Part shown: one piece after another, positions 39,669 to 49,804 of the stretch
Position numbering within the stretch: the first letter of the stretch is position 1
Layout of the letters: each line of letters starts with the position of its first letter
NCBI GenBank assembly: GCA_013389025.1
Contig: JACAED010000102.1
Coordinates: 1-59,116 of the forward strand
DNA from: Hydrogenophilaceae bacterium
GTDB taxonomy: Bacteria; Pseudomonadota; Gammaproteobacteria; Burkholderiales; Thiobacillaceae
Reading direction: 5' to 3'
Length of the DNA: 59,116 nucleotides
Position numbers and translations under genes: made by a program
Notes under the pieces: generated by a model
Told to the model about the DNA's origin: nothing
Database searches by the model: none
What the model saw: only the letters and a program-made list of their open reading frames with translations

Positions 39669-40307
39669 ATGAATCAGGCCAAACGCGCGGAAATCTTCCG
39701 GCGTCTCCAGTCCATCGACCCGCACCCCACCACCGAGCTGGAATACCACACGCCGTTTGAGCTGCTGGTGGCCGTGGTGCTCTCCGCGCAGGCCACCGAC
39801 AAGGGTGTCAATCTTGCCACGCGCAAGCTGTTCCCCGTCGCCAACACGCCGGAAAAAATTCTTGCGCTGAAAGAAGACGGTTTACGCGGCTACATCAAGA
39901 CCATCGGTCTTTATCAAGGCAAGGCAAAACACATCATCCAGACCTGCCGCATCCTCATCGACGAGCACGGCGGCGAAGTCCCGGCCGACCGCGAATCGCT
40001 GGAGAAACTGCCCGGCGTCGGCCGCAAGACCGCCAATGTCATTCTCAACACCGCCTTTGGCCAACCCACCATCGCTGTCGACACGCACATCTTCCGCGTG
40101 GCCAACCGCACCAAGCTCGCGCCCGGCAAAACTCCGTTGGAGGTGGAAAAAAAGCTGCTCAAGTTCGTGCCCGACGAATACAAGAAAAACGCCCACCATT
40201 GGCTGATCCTGCATGGCCGCTATACTTGCATGGCACGCAAGCCAAAATGCAGTGAATGCGTCATTGCGGATTTGTGTGAATACCCCGTCAGCCAAAGACC
40301 GACATGA
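39669..40307 (+). CDS. nth: Endonuclease III
   Basis: LPGVGRKTANVILNTAFGQPTIAVDTHIFRVANR; C-terminal Fe-S ligands C-C-C-C. Confidence 0.96.
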   Translation: MNQAKRAEIFRRLQSIDPHPTTELEYHTPFELLVAVVLSAQATDKGVNLATRKLFPVANTPEKILALKEDGLRGYIKTIGLYQGKAKHIIQTCRILIDEHGGEVPADRESLEKLPGVGRKTANVILNTAFGQPTIAVDTHIFRVANRTKLAPGKTPLEVEKKLLKFVPDEYKKNAHHWLILHGRYTCMARKPKCSECVIADLCEYPVSQRPT

Positions 40308-41356
40308 TCATTTCGCAATTCAGTACCGGCGCGCCGACACCCGAACTGGTCGCCGAAACCCTGCAAGCCGCGCTGCAAAATGCCAATGCGGATCATGCCA
40401 ACAGCGTGCTGCTGTTTCTCACACCGCATTTCACCAGCAAGGTGCTGTCGGTATTGCAGACCACCACGCGCGTCAGCCGCTGCCTGCAGGTATCCGGCAG
40501 CATCGTCTCCAGCCTTCTGACCGACGTAGCCAGCAGCCAGGGCAGACCCGCCTGCGCGGCCCTGGTTTTTACAGAAAGCCATTCCTTCCAGACCGGCAGC
40601 GGGCCATTGTGCGAATGCTGGTTCGGCCACACGCCGCCGCAAAAACTGGAATGCTTTACCGGCGCGCTGATCTCGCCACAGGGCGGCCCGGCCTCTCCGG
40701 CATGGCGCAGCGGCCGACTGTCGCCCACCCAGCAGGTCTGCATCAATCTGCCCGGCACGCAGGCCGATGGCTTCCTGTCGCAAGGCGCGCAAGCGCTGAC
40801 CGCACCATTGCCCGTCAGCGAAAACTATGGCCAGGACCTCGTCGCGCTCGGCAGCCAGCGCGCGCTGCCCATGCTGGCGCGCGAACTGCCGGTGGAGTGG
40901 CGCGCCCTGCCCGACATCCCCATCAACCGGCTGGCCGCGGGGCTGGTGGAAGGCAATCCCGAAGACGCCATTCCCCAGGGACGCTACCGCCTGCTGCCCA
41001 TTCAGGGCACCAACGCTGTCACCCAGACCGTGACGCTTTCCGAAACTCCGCCGCCACGCAGCTGGATTTTCTGGGCGCAAATGCAGCCCGACCAAGCCGA
41101 ACGCAACCTGCGTCATCAGCTCATCCATTTGCAGGAGCGCAGCTTCGATCCTTTGTTCGGCCTCGTGGTCTCCACCCGCCTGCGCGGGCTGTCACTGCCC
41201 GACCAGGAGAACCGCGATCTGGCGCTACTGCGCAAAACCTATCCCGGCATGCCCTTCATCGGCATCCAGGCCGATACCGTGCTGAGCCAGACCGATGATG
41301 GACACATGGCCAGTTATCCCTTTGCGCTGGCGATCACGGTTTTCAATCAGGCCTGA
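40304..41356 (+). CDS. FIST-domain protein
   Basis: FIST N/C-like sequence (NSVLLFLTPHF..., GTNAVTQTVTLSETPPPRSWIFWAQMQPDQAERNLRHQL). Confidence 0.75.
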   Translation: MIISQFSTGAPTPELVAETLQAALQNANADHANSVLLFLTPHFTSKVLSVLQTTTRVSRCLQVSGSIVSSLLTDVASSQGRPACAALVFTESHSFQTGSGPLCECWFGHTPPQKLECFTGALISPQGGPASPAWRSGRLSPTQQVCINLPGTQADGFLSQGAQALTAPLPVSENYGQDLVALGSQRALPMLARELPVEWRALPDIPINRLAAGLVEGNPEDAIPQGRYRLLPIQGTNAVTQTVTLSETPPPRSWIFWAQMQPDQAERNLRHQLIHLQERSFDPLFGLVVSTRLRGLSLPDQENRDLALLRKTYPGMPFIGIQADTVLSQTDDGHMASYPFALAITVFNQA

Positions 41357-41368
41357 TCCGCATCAGCC

Positions 41369-41800
41369 ATGTTCAACCCCAGCCGCGATCAGGTCCGGCA
41401 ATTCTTCTTCGGCGTGTGGGGAAAATACCGCAACAAACAGCCGCTTGAAGGCGCGGAAACCCTCGCGCTCGCCGTCATCCTCGACCACCCCGAATACCAT
41501 GGCGTGCTGGAAAACCCCGACCGCCATCAGGACCGAGACTATCTGCCCGAACACGGCGAAACCAATCCCTTCCTGCACCTCTCCATGCACCTCGCGCTGG
41601 CCGAGCAGGTCTCCATCGACCAGCCGCCCGGCATCCGCGATCTGCTCGACCAGCTTTCTACAAAACTCGGCGAACGCATGGCCGCCGAACATGCCGCCAT
41701 CGACTGCCTCGCCGAAATGATCTGGCAAGCGCAGAGGCAGGGCACGGCTTATGATGCAGGGATTTATTTTGAATGTCTGAGAAAGGCGCTGCTCACCTAG
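41369..41800 (+). CDS. DUF1841 family protein
   Basis: MFNPSRDQVRQFFFGVWGKYRNKQPLEGAETLALAVILDHPEYH...NPFLHLSMHLALAEQV. Confidence 0.85.
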   Translation: MFNPSRDQVRQFFFGVWGKYRNKQPLEGAETLALAVILDHPEYHGVLENPDRHQDRDYLPEHGETNPFLHLSMHLALAEQVSIDQPPGIRDLLDQLSTKLGERMAAEHAAIDCLAEMIWQAQRQGTAYDAGIYFECLRKALLT

Positions 41801-41883
41801 GCCATTGGTTGTGATCAACAAGGAAAAGTTCGACGCCAAGGTGGACGCGAAGAAACCTGCCTGACCGAACCGGATTGCAATAA

Positions 41884-41910
41884 AAAACGGCCGGTTAAAC
41901 CGGCCGTTTT
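41884..41910. terminator. Bidirectional terminator between convergent genes
   Basis: aaaacggccggtt-aaaccggccgtttt near-perfect palindrome. Confidence 0.75.
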
Positions 41911-41931
41911 CATTCCGTCGTAACCAGATGC

Positions 41932-42258
41932 TCAATACTTCTGGCTCAAACCTTTCTGTCTGGCAAAAAATGCCGCCAGATCTTTCATGTCCTGAGTAGA
42001 CAGGTTGGCGACCTGACCGGACATGATGGGGTTTTTGCGCTTGCCTGACTTGTAGTCCTTTAGCGAGTGGTAAAGGTAATCCTCGTGCTGGCCGGACAGC
42101 CTGGGAAAGCTGGGCGTGGGGCTGTTTCCGTCCGGGCCGTGGCAGGCCGCGCAGGGGGCGGACTTGGCCTTGCCCGCTTCGGCATTGCCGCCCGCTTGTA
42201 CCGGTAATGTCATCAATGCAGCCAGCGCCAGGCCGATCATGCTTGTTGTGATTTTCAT
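41932..42258 (-). CDS. Class I cytochrome c
   Basis: Signal peptide; CAACHG; IMSGQVANLSTQDMKDLAAFFARQ. Confidence 0.9.
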   Translation of the reverse strand: MKITTSMIGLALAALMTLPVQAGGNAEAGKAKSAPCAACHGPDGNSPTPSFPRLSGQHEDYLYHSLKDYKSGKRKNPIMSGQVANLSTQDMKDLAAFFARQKGLSQKY

Positions 42259-42274
42259 GGTCTGTCTCCTGGAA

Positions 42275-42613
42275 TTATTTGCTGGGGCCGCTGTAGGACG
42301 AGGCGTAGTACGCCGCCAGGTCTTCCATGTCCTGATCGGACAGGCTGGCCACGATACCCTTCATGCTGGGGTGATTACGCTCGCCGGTCTTGTATTGCTT
42401 GAGCGCGGCAACGAGGTACTCGGCATGCTGCCCGCCCAGCTTGGGCACCTTGTAGGTAGCCGGGTAGGCGGTTTTCCATCCGGGAATGCCGTGACAGCCC
42501 GCGCACATGGAATTCTTGTTCCGGCCCGCTACCGGATCGCCCGCTGCCTGTACCGACAAACTTGCCGCGCAAGCCAGCGCCGCAGCCACTGCGGTGAAGT
42601 GTGTTGCTTTCAT
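42275..42613 (-). CDS. Class I cytochrome c (tandem paralogue)
   Basis: Signal peptide MKATHFTAVAAALACAASLSVQA; CAGCHG; SMKGIVASLSDQDMEDLAAYYA. Confidence 0.9.
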   Translation of the reverse strand: MKATHFTAVAAALACAASLSVQAAGDPVAGRNKNSMCAGCHGIPGWKTAYPATYKVPKLGGQHAEYLVAALKQYKTGERNHPSMKGIVASLSDQDMEDLAAYYASSYSGPSK

Positions 42614-42670
42614 AGTCCTCTCTCTCATCATGGTGGGTGTTATAATTTTCAAGGTCTGATGCCCTGTTGA

Positions 42671-42997
42671 ATGCCTTGGTTTGACAGGCATTTTATGCCC
42701 ATGCGGCAAATTGCCGCAACTGGCCCCTTCATCCCCGCACCCATGCGATTCGATGCTTCCGCCTGTCCGCTCTGGCTTTACAAGTTCCTGCCTTTTCCGC
42801 GCTGGTGGCCAATGGTCAACTGCGCTTCGCTCAAATCTGGCGAACTGGCCGGGCTGACGGGCATCGAAATGCTGGCAGTCGAGGAAAAGCTTGTCCAGAA
42901 ACTGGGCGATAGCCTGCATCGGGTCGGCTTGCAGCCCCGCTTTTGTTCTATGCTGCACGAGTGCGATGTCGCGCTGCCCAATGGAGAAAAACGCTGA
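42671..42997 (+). CDS. Hypothetical protein upstream of the cobalamin adenosyltransferase gene
   Basis: ORF stop overlaps the next start (TGATG); start uncertain. Confidence 0.45.
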   Translation: MPWFDRHFMPMRQIAATGPFIPAPMRFDASACPLWLYKFLPFPRWWPMVNCASLKSGELAGLTGIEMLAVEEKLVQKLGDSLHRVGLQPRFCSMLHECDVALPNGEKR

Positions 42998-43536
42998 TGG
43001 GAAACCGGCTAAGCAAAATCACCACGCGCACCGGCGACGACGGCACGACTGGTCTGGCGGGGAATACACGGGTCGACAAGGATCACCCCAGGGTGGAAGC
43101 CTTGGGAGAAGTGGACGAACTCAACAGCCATATCGGATTGCTGCTGACTGAAAGCCTGCCCGGCGAAATCCGCGTGCTGCTGACGCAGGTTCAACAGAAC
43201 CTGTTCAACTTTGGTGGCGAGCTGGCCATGCCTGGCTTCAAGGGCATCACCGAAGACAAGATATCCTTTCTGGAAGAAGCAATCACCCATTACAACGCCA
43301 GCCTCGCTCCGCTAAAGGAATTTGTTCTGCCCGGCGGCACCCGCGCGGCCGCACAGGCCCACATCTGCCGGACGGTATGCCGCCGCGCCGAACGGCGGCT
43401 GATTGCATTGAACAGGATCGAACCTGTCTCATCCCTGCTGATTCAATATCTCAACCGGCTGTCGGATCTGCTGTTTGTGCTGGCGCGCGTGCTCAACCAT
43501 GGTGATGAGCCGGAACTCTGGGAAAAGGGACAATAA
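42997..43536 (+). CDS. Cob(I)yrinic acid a,c-diamide adenosyltransferase (PduO type)
   Basis: KITTRTGDDGTTGLAGNTRVDKDHPRVEALGEVDELNSHIG; CRRAERRLIAL; LNRLSDLLFVLAR. Confidence 0.93.
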   Translation: MGNRLSKITTRTGDDGTTGLAGNTRVDKDHPRVEALGEVDELNSHIGLLLTESLPGEIRVLLTQVQQNLFNFGGELAMPGFKGITEDKISFLEEAITHYNASLAPLKEFVLPGGTRAAAQAHICRTVCRRAERRLIALNRIEPVSSLLIQYLNRLSDLLFVLARVLNHGDEPELWEKGQ

Positions 43537-43539
43537 AAA

Positions 43540-43560
43540 AGCGCAGAAACGCTCTGCGCT
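43540..43560. terminator. Bidirectional terminator
   Basis: aaaaa-AGCGCAGA-aacgc-TCTGCGCT-ttt. Confidence 0.8.
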
Positions 43561-43582
43561 TTTCCGTTGTGACTGTATTGCT

Positions 43583-43966
43583 TCAGCGATAGCCGCGCAT
43601 CATCAGCATTTGCATCAGATCGAGGCGCTTTTCCAGTTGGTCGATGCGGTCTTCCAGCGCCGCTGCTTTCGGGCAGCCGCCGTCGCCGTGCCCCAAGTGG
43701 CCGCCACCCATGCCGCCTTTCCTGCATTTTTCGCAGCCACCCATGCCGCCGCCGTGGCCTTGATGGTCACCGCCCATGCCCTTCTTCTTGCATTTTTCGC
43801 AGCCGCCCTTGTCCTTCGCGGCGGGATCGATCTCGGGCAGATTCTGTGCCTGCGCCAAAGCCGCGGGCGTGGGATCCACGCCGCCATGATGCTCATGGCC
43901 TTGCGCAAAGACGGAGGTGGACAAGGCAAGCACGGAAGCAATCAGGATTGAACTCAGGGTTTTCAT
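43583..43966 (-). CDS. Exported Cys/His/Gly-rich putative metal-binding protein
   Basis: Signal peptide MKTLSSILIASVLALSTSVFAQ; GHEHHGG; two CEKC-GMGG-HxGHG repeats; C-terminal coiled coil. Confidence 0.75.
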   Translation of the reverse strand: MKTLSSILIASVLALSTSVFAQGHEHHGGVDPTPAALAQAQNLPEIDPAAKDKGGCEKCKKKGMGGDHQGHGGGMGGCEKCRKGGMGGGHLGHGDGGCPKAAALEDRIDQLEKRLDLMQMLMMRGYR

Positions 43967-44068
43967 TGCGCGTCTCCTCATGGTATCTGGTTGATGATCC
44001 GGAACAGCGGTGGCCTATGGCCCCTGCTGCCAAAGATTGAGCTAGATTAAGTCCGAATACGACTTCAA

Positions 44069-44674
44069 TCAAGCCGGAAGCGCACGAATGCCATGAAACT
44101 TCAGGTTCGCCAGCATGGGCTTGACGGATTCATAGCTGATGCGCGTGAAGCCCGCGGTGGGAACCTCGATGCGGTAGGCATTGGCGAGGGGAATATTCAG
44201 GCCATGCGCCAGCACCATGCGAATGACGCCGGCGTGGCAAATGACCAGAAGATGCTCTTCGGGAAAGTTTTGCAGCAGGGATTCCACACCTGCCGCAACG
44301 CGCCGGAAAAAATCCTGAAGCGGCTCGGCGCCGGGGGGCCGTGCATGGATCGGGTCGGCCTTGAAACGCGGCAGTTGCAGCGGGTCTTCCTCGATCAGCT
44401 CCGCCGCCGATTTCCCTTCCCACGAGCCAAAGCCGACTTCCTTCAAACGATCATCGAATGCAAGAGGCAGTTGATGACGGATGGAAAGTTCCTCGGCAAA
44501 TGCGCTGCAGCGGACCAGGGGCGATGAAACAATGCGTGACCACGGACGATGATCCCCCACCGCTTCACGCATCTGCGCCCAGCCTTTTTCCGACAAGGGA
44601 TCATCGATCTGCCCGCGATATTTGCGACCGCCGACGGGTTCGCCGTGACGGATGAAATCGATTGTGGTAGCCAT
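44069..44674 (-). CDS. Histidine phosphatase family protein (CobC-like)
   Basis: IDFIRHGEPVGGRKYRGQIDDPLSEKG; LVICHAGVIRMVLAH. Confidence 0.88.
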   Translation of the reverse strand: MATTIDFIRHGEPVGGRKYRGQIDDPLSEKGWAQMREAVGDHRPWSRIVSSPLVRCSAFAEELSIRHQLPLAFDDRLKEVGFGSWEGKSAAELIEEDPLQLPRFKADPIHARPPGAEPLQDFFRRVAAGVESLLQNFPEEHLLVICHAGVIRMVLAHGLNIPLANAYRIEVPTAGFTRISYESVKPMLANLKFHGIRALPA

Positions 44675-45801
44675 TACAACCGAACCAGGTTGTCCCGGTG
44701 TATCAACTCCGGCTCGTCCACATAGCCCAGCAGCGATTCGATTTCCGAGGTCGGCTTGCCGGCAATGCGGCGCGCTTCTGCCGCACTGTAGTTGACAAGG
44801 CCTCGCGCGATTTCATGCCCTTCGTGATCGACACAGGCGATGACTTCGCCGCGCTCGAATTCACCTTCGACTGCCTTGACGCCAACCGGCAGCAGGCTTT
44901 TTCCGCCAGTGGCGAGCGCCCTGGCCGCGCCATCGTCCAGTACCAGCCTGCCGCGCATCTGCAAGTGATCGGCCATCCATTGCTTGCGGGCGGCGAGTGT
45001 CGCTTCGGCCGCGATCAACTGGGTGCCGATCAGTTCGCCCTGCGCCATGCGCAGCAGCACGTTTTCCTCCCGCCCCCAGGCAATGAGCGTATGCGCCCCG
45101 CTTCTGGCCGCGCGCTTTGCTGCCAATATCTTGGTCAGCATGCCGCCCGTGCCCACATTTGAACCCGCGCCGCCAGCCATGCGCTCAAGCTCCGAATCGC
45201 CCGCCTGCGCCTCGCGCACCAACTCTGCATCGGGATGCTTGCGCGGATCGGCGGTATACAGGCCTTTCTGGTCGGTGAGGATGATGAGGCAATCGGCCTC
45301 GATCAGGTTGGTGACCAGTGCGCCGAGGGTGTCGTTGTCGCCCAGCTTGATTTCATCGGTGGAAACCGTGTCGTTTTCGTTGATGACCGGCACCACACGC
45401 AAATTCAGCAGTGTAAGCAGGGTGGACCGTGCATTGAGATAGCGGGTGCGGTCGGCCAGATCTTCGTGCGTGAGCAGCACCTGCGCCGCGTGCAAGCCAT
45501 GCTGGCGGAAAATGCTCTCATAGGCTTGCACCAGTCCCATCTGGCCCACTGCCGCGGCAGCCTGCAGTTCGTTGAGGGCCTTGGGCCGTCTGCTCCAGCC
45601 CAGCCGTTGTAGACCCTCAGCAATCGCGCCGCTGGAAACCAGCACCACCTGTCTGCCGCTTTCCACCAGTTGCGCGATTTGCTCTGCCCAGCGTGCGAGC
45701 GCGGCATGATCTAGCCCCTTGCCTTCATTGGTGACCAAGCTGCTGCCGACCTTGACGACCACGCGTTTGGCCGAAGCCAGCGTGGAAACCCTTGCCTGCA
45801 T
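44674..45801 (-). CDS. proB: Glutamate 5-kinase
   Basis: [46 protein letters not shown]-terminal PUA. Start set at [12 protein letters not shown]. Confidence 0.95.
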   Translation of the reverse strand: MQARVSTLASAKRVVVKVGSSLVTNEGKGLDHAALARWAEQIAQLVESGRQVVLVSSGAIAEGLQRLGWSRRPKALNELQAAAAVGQMGLVQAYESIFRQHGLHAAQVLLTHEDLADRTRYLNARSTLLTLLNLRVVPVINENDTVSTDEIKLGDNDTLGALVTNLIEADCLIILTDQKGLYTADPRKHPDAELVREAQAGDSELERMAGGAGSNVGTGGMLTKILAAKRAARSGAHTLIAWGREENVLLRMAQGELIGTQLIAAEATLAARKQWMADHLQMRGRLVLDDGAARALATGGKSLLPVGVKAVEGEFERGEVIACVDHEGHEIARGLVNYSAAEARRIAGKPTSEIESLLGYVDEPELIHRDNLVRL

Positions 45802-46331
45802 CAGAACAGCCCCCCACTCCCGCCACGTTTCAGGTTGCGTATGCCCTCTTCCGCCTTGCGGATGGCGATGCCATCGGGACAAAAATGGTCCTCGAACAGC
45901 GCCTTGTGGTAGGACAGCAGCGAACGCAGCTTGAAGGGCTCCCATTTGGCGCGTGTGTTCTCGGTCCACTTGCCGTCCGGCTGGCCAAAGCCATAAATTT
46001 TGTATTCGGCGGGGTCGCAGCGCATGCCTTCAAAGTTGATCGTGCGCGCGCCGCTTGGGCTTTCGATGACGATGGTATAGCGCACGACCTGGTCGCTGCC
46101 CACCGATATCGAGGCCGTGTCGATCATGAATGTGTTCGAGGTGGCCGATGAAACATTGAACGCCACCAGATTTTCGTTTTTGGGATAGGCTGGCAGACTG
46201 GCGGCAAGCTCTTCCCAGGGTTTGGAATCGTCGATGAAGTTCGAACTTGATTCATATCCCGGATTGAGCACATGCGGGCCGGCCGCTTTGGCAGCCAATG
46301 GCAGCAATAAAAGCAATAAGTATTTTTTCAT
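45801..46331 (-). CDS. CNP1-like family exported protein
   Basis: Signal peptide [49 protein letters not shown]. Confidence 0.8.
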   Translation of the reverse strand: MKKYLLLLLLPLAAKAAGPHVLNPGYESSSNFIDDSKPWEELAASLPAYPKNENLVAFNVSSATSNTFMIDTASISVGSDQVVRYTIVIESPSGARTINFEGMRCDPAEYKIYGFGQPDGKWTENTRAKWEPFKLRSLLSYHKALFEDHFCPDGIAIRKAEEGIRNLKRGGSGGLF

Positions 46332-46361
46332 GACGGCCATTTTACCTTGTGGCAGACGCCT

Positions 46362-47660
46362 TCAGGCGAGTTTAAAGAGTCTAACGGGCTCCCGCTGGCC
46401 CTTGAGTTCGACGACGCCAAGATCCTCAAACTCCGCGCCGATATTGCTGCAGCGCGCCAATACGCTGCCTGATACCAGCAGGTTTGCATTGAACTGCTTG
46501 GTGGCCTCTTCGATGCGTGCGGCTACGTTCACTGTTTCGCCGATCAGGGTGTACTCCTTGCGGGTGCTGGCGCCGACATTCCCGGTCATCAACCGCCCGA
46601 CATGCAAACCGATGCCCACGCGTGTTGCCGGGATGCTCCCGCTCTCATTCATCTCCCGCAGGCGGCGAATCATGTCGCGAGCGGCGTCCACACCATGACG
46701 GCACTTGTCGGCATCCTCAACCGGGGCACCGAATACAGCCATGAAGCCATCGCCCAGAAACTTGTTGACGATGCCACGGTGGGCGTTGACGATGTCGATG
46801 AACTCGCCGAACAGCAGATTGAGATAGGCCATGACTTCGGCCGGCGACTTGCCGCTGGCCAGCTTGCTGAAATCGCGGATATCCAGAAACATCACGCAGG
46901 CTTCGCGTTCCTCGCCGCTGATATCGATTTTTTGCCGCAGCAGGCGTTCGGCAATTTCGGGCGATACATGCTGGCCAAATACGCTGACAGCATGGTCGCG
47001 CTCTTCGGCATGATGCACCGCGTGAACGAGCTGCTTCCGGAGTTCCACCGCGAGGAAACCCGCCACCATGCCCGAAGCAAACACCAGCGCGCTCTTGATG
47101 ACATAGGCGCTGGGTTCGGCCAGCAATTCCATTCCCGGTTCCACAGGATGTCCATGCAAGTAATACCAGGCCACCCAGCCGAACTGCAACCCAGCCACCG
47201 CCCCGGCAAACAGGCTGACCCACCTGTCCAGATAGAGCACGGTCATGCCGACAAATAGCGGATACAACAGCGGCGCTGCGGAAGACAAGGCCTGAAGCTG
47301 GCCCATTTCCTGAGCGAGCATGACAATAATGACGGTTGGCACGGTAATTTCGATCAGGGAATTGGAATAGCGGAACACCCAGCCCGGCAGCCGGCTTTTG
47401 TGCAAAAGCCGGCGGATGCGGAAACGCAGCACCAGCTCGTAGACCATCATGCCGGCAAACAGCAGGCCAAGCGGCCACATCAGGCGGTAGATGGATTCGT
47501 GCAGTTTTTCCGGCCAGGCGCCAGGAATCAGCAGCACCACGCCGAGCAGGCCGGCAAGCATGGCAAACACCCAGGCTGTCAGGGTCGCGCGGCGGCGCTC
47601 GCTGTCCAGCAGTGCGGACAAGACGCCCAGCCCCTCAAGGGAGCGTCCACCGGCGGCCAT
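46362..47660 (-). CDS. Membrane adenylate/guanylate cyclase (class III)
   Basis: About six TMs then CVMFLDIRDFSKLASGKSPAEVMAYLN..FLGDGFMAVFGAP..RVGIGLHVG..TLIGETVNVAARIEEATK. Confidence 0.93.
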   Translation of the reverse strand: MAAGGRSLEGLGVLSALLDSERRRATLTAWVFAMLAGLLGVVLLIPGAWPEKLHESIYRLMWPLGLLFAGMMVYELVLRFRIRRLLHKSRLPGWVFRYSNSLIEITVPTVIIVMLAQEMGQLQALSSAAPLLYPLFVGMTVLYLDRWVSLFAGAVAGLQFGWVAWYYLHGHPVEPGMELLAEPSAYVIKSALVFASGMVAGFLAVELRKQLVHAVHHAEERDHAVSVFGQHVSPEIAERLLRQKIDISGEEREACVMFLDIRDFSKLASGKSPAEVMAYLNLLFGEFIDIVNAHRGIVNKFLGDGFMAVFGAPVEDADKCRHGVDAARDMIRRLREMNESGSIPATRVGIGLHVGRLMTGNVGASTRKEYTLIGETVNVAARIEEATKQFNANLLVSGSVLARCSNIGAEFEDLGVVELKGQREPVRLFKLA

Positions 47661-47666
47661 CAGAAA

Positions 47667-48869
47667 TCAGCAATAGATATAGTCACGCCGATAAGGATAG
47701 TTCGGCTGCACCCCGGGCGCCAGTGGTTTGCCTGCCAATACCTGCCACAACTCCAGCCAGCCCTGATCGAAGGCATGGGCGGAGCCCGCCATATAGATGC
47801 GCCAGATGCGGTATTTGCGTTCGCCGATCAGTTTGCGGGCTTCCTCGCTTTTTTCGTCCAGGCGGCGCACCCATTCCCACAGCGTACGCGCATAATGCGG
47901 GCGCAGGTTTTCCGCATCCAGGCATTCCAGCCCGCCGGTGGTGGCGTGCTGCATGACTTCCGAGACATGTTCGAGCTCGCCGCCCGGAAAGACATATTCG
48001 TCCACAAACTCGGAGATGCCGCTGCCCAGCCCCTGCGACCTCGGTGCCGCGGTGGTGATGCCATGATTCAACAGGAGACCGCCGGGCCTTAGCAGATCGA
48101 AAATCCTGCGAAAGTAGGCGGTCAGATTCTTGCGACCGACGTGCTCGACCATGCCGATGCTGGCAATCTTGTCGAAACAGCCGGTCTCGGGCACGTCGCG
48201 GTAGTCCAGGACGCGCACCTCCACACGGTCCTGCAAGCCAAGTGCCTTGATCCTTGCGCTAACGAAATCATGCTGGTTGTCCGAAAGCGTGATGCCGAGC
48301 GCCTTTACCCCATAATGCTCCGCCGCCCAGAAGACGAGCCCGCCCCAGCCACAGCCGATATCGAGAAAGCGCTCGCCGGGCTTGAGCGCGAGTTTTTTGC
48401 AGATGTGGTCGAGCTTGGCTTCCTGCGCGGCTTCGAGGGTCATGTCCGGCTGGCGGTAGTAGGCGCAGGAATACACGCGCCGCGCATCCAGCCACAAGCC
48501 GTAGAAATCGTTCGAGATATCGTAGTGGTACTGGATGTTTTTGCGGTCACGGCTTCGGGTATGCCGCCACCATTTCCAGACATCCGAACCTTTGCTGTCG
48601 CGGCAAAGTTCGGCGCTGCACAGGCGGGAACCCAGGGCGAGAACGTCCCGGGGATTGCCATCAAGATCCATTTCGCCTTCGACATAGGCGCGTGCCAGCG
48701 AGCCCAGCGTGGGTTTGATGAATGCCGTCAGCGCGGCGGGGGAATTCAGGCGGATATGGACTGACGCTGATTCGGCATGGCCCGCTTCGCCCCCATCCCA
48801 GAGCGTGACATGCACAGGCAGGCCGGCAATGCGCGCCTGCACATTATTCAACATCGCGGTCTTGAGCAT
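47667..48869 (-). CDS. cfa: Cyclopropane-fatty-acyl-phospholipid synthase
   Basis: QYHYDISNDFYGLWLD; FLDIGCGWGGLVFWAAEHYGVKALGITLS; SIGMVEHVGRKNL. Confidence 0.94.
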   Translation of the reverse strand: MLKTAMLNNVQARIAGLPVHVTLWDGGEAGHAESASVHIRLNSPAALTAFIKPTLGSLARAYVEGEMDLDGNPRDVLALGSRLCSAELCRDSKGSDVWKWWRHTRSRDRKNIQYHYDISNDFYGLWLDARRVYSCAYYRQPDMTLEAAQEAKLDHICKKLALKPGERFLDIGCGWGGLVFWAAEHYGVKALGITLSDNQHDFVSARIKALGLQDRVEVRVLDYRDVPETGCFDKIASIGMVEHVGRKNLTAYFRRIFDLLRPGGLLLNHGITTAAPRSQGLGSGISEFVDEYVFPGGELEHVSEVMQHATTGGLECLDAENLRPHYARTLWEWVRRLDEKSEEARKLIGERKYRIWRIYMAGSAHAFDQGWLELWQVLAGKPLAPGVQPNYPYRRDYIYC

Positions 48870-48896
48870 TAAACCGGGATGGAATGAGAAAGCCTG

Positions 48897-49481
48897 TCAG
48901 CCTTTCAGGTCGGCAGCGAGGCTGTCACGCACGGCCTGAGCAACGACAACTTCCGTCATGTAAACGGGATGATCGACCCCCATCGCAATCGCCGCGCCGG
49001 ACTTTGCAGCCGAGATCATTTCCGGCGTCAGTTCAAATCGCAGAAAGTGCACGGATGAGGTTTTCTCGTCGTTCTCACGTTCCAGATCCTCGTCGGCGAT
49101 GGCATACACACGTGCGAAATCCATCACCTGCACCCAAACGCGGTCTTCGATGCCCTTGAGTTTGGCCAGCATGGCCCGGCGCTCGGTTTCATCCGGATAC
49201 TCGATCATCATGGTCGCCTTCCAGTTGCTGCCATCGGGCACCAGCGGATTGTAAGCCTCCAGTTCATCCTGGATGCCTTCTTCCTCGAAGGTTTTCTCGA
49301 TACGCAGCATTTCCTGAATCTGGTAACGGACAGTGAGCTCATCTTCAAAAATCAGCGTGAGATGCTGCCCAAGATGAACCGTGCGATTCTTCTTGTGGGA
49401 CATGACCTTGTTGCGGAACTCGGGACGGACCTTGGCATAGGCCTCCAGAGTCATGAGCGATTCGCGGGTAATTTGCGGCAT
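48897..49481 (-). CDS. DUF3501 family protein
   Basis: HKKNRTVHLGQHLTLIFEDELTVRYQIQEMLRIEKTFEEEGIQDELEAYNPLVPDGSNWKATMMIEYPDETER. Confidence 0.85.
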   Translation of the reverse strand: MPQITRESLMTLEAYAKVRPEFRNKVMSHKKNRTVHLGQHLTLIFEDELTVRYQIQEMLRIEKTFEEEGIQDELEAYNPLVPDGSNWKATMMIEYPDETERRAMLAKLKGIEDRVWVQVMDFARVYAIADEDLERENDEKTSSVHFLRFELTPEMISAAKSGAAIAMGVDHPVYMTEVVVAQAVRDSLAADLKG

Positions 49482-49493
49482 GGTGGTTACTCC

Positions 49494-49790
49494 TCAATCG
49501 TGATGCCGGCCGGTGATCGGGCCGTTTTTGAACAATGTATCTTTCAGTTCGTGATAGAAGGCCGGATCGTGGCGCCGTATCCACTCCAGCACCATGGCGG
49601 CGTGTTCCTTTTCTTCGTCGCGGTTGTGGGCCAGTATTTTTCTGAGTTCCGGGTCGCTGCAGGCATCAACCCGCTGGTTGTACCAGTCCACGGCCTCCAG
49701 TTCTTCCATCAACGAAACGATGGCGCGGTGCATGTCCATGGTTGCCACAGACAACTTTTCGACTGGTTCGTGATAGCCCTCGTTTGCCAT
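49494..49790 (-). CDS. Encapsulated-ferritin (EncFtn)-like protein, no encapsulin gene alongside
   Basis: HRAIVSLMEELEAVDWYNQRVDACSDPELRKILAHNRDEEKEHAAMVLEWIRRHDPAFYHELKDTLFKNGPIT matches the EncFtn sequence pattern. Confidence 0.85.
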   Translation of the reverse strand: MANEGYHEPVEKLSVATMDMHRAIVSLMEELEAVDWYNQRVDACSDPELRKILAHNRDEEKEHAAMVLEWIRRHDPAFYHELKDTLFKNGPITGRHHD

Positions 49791-49804
49791 GATCCTCTCC
49801 CTGT

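Noticed and set aside
40213-41298. 361-aa plus-strand ORF
   Set aside because: Out-of-frame shadow of nth and the FIST-domain gene; low-complexity Arg/Ala/Gly translation.
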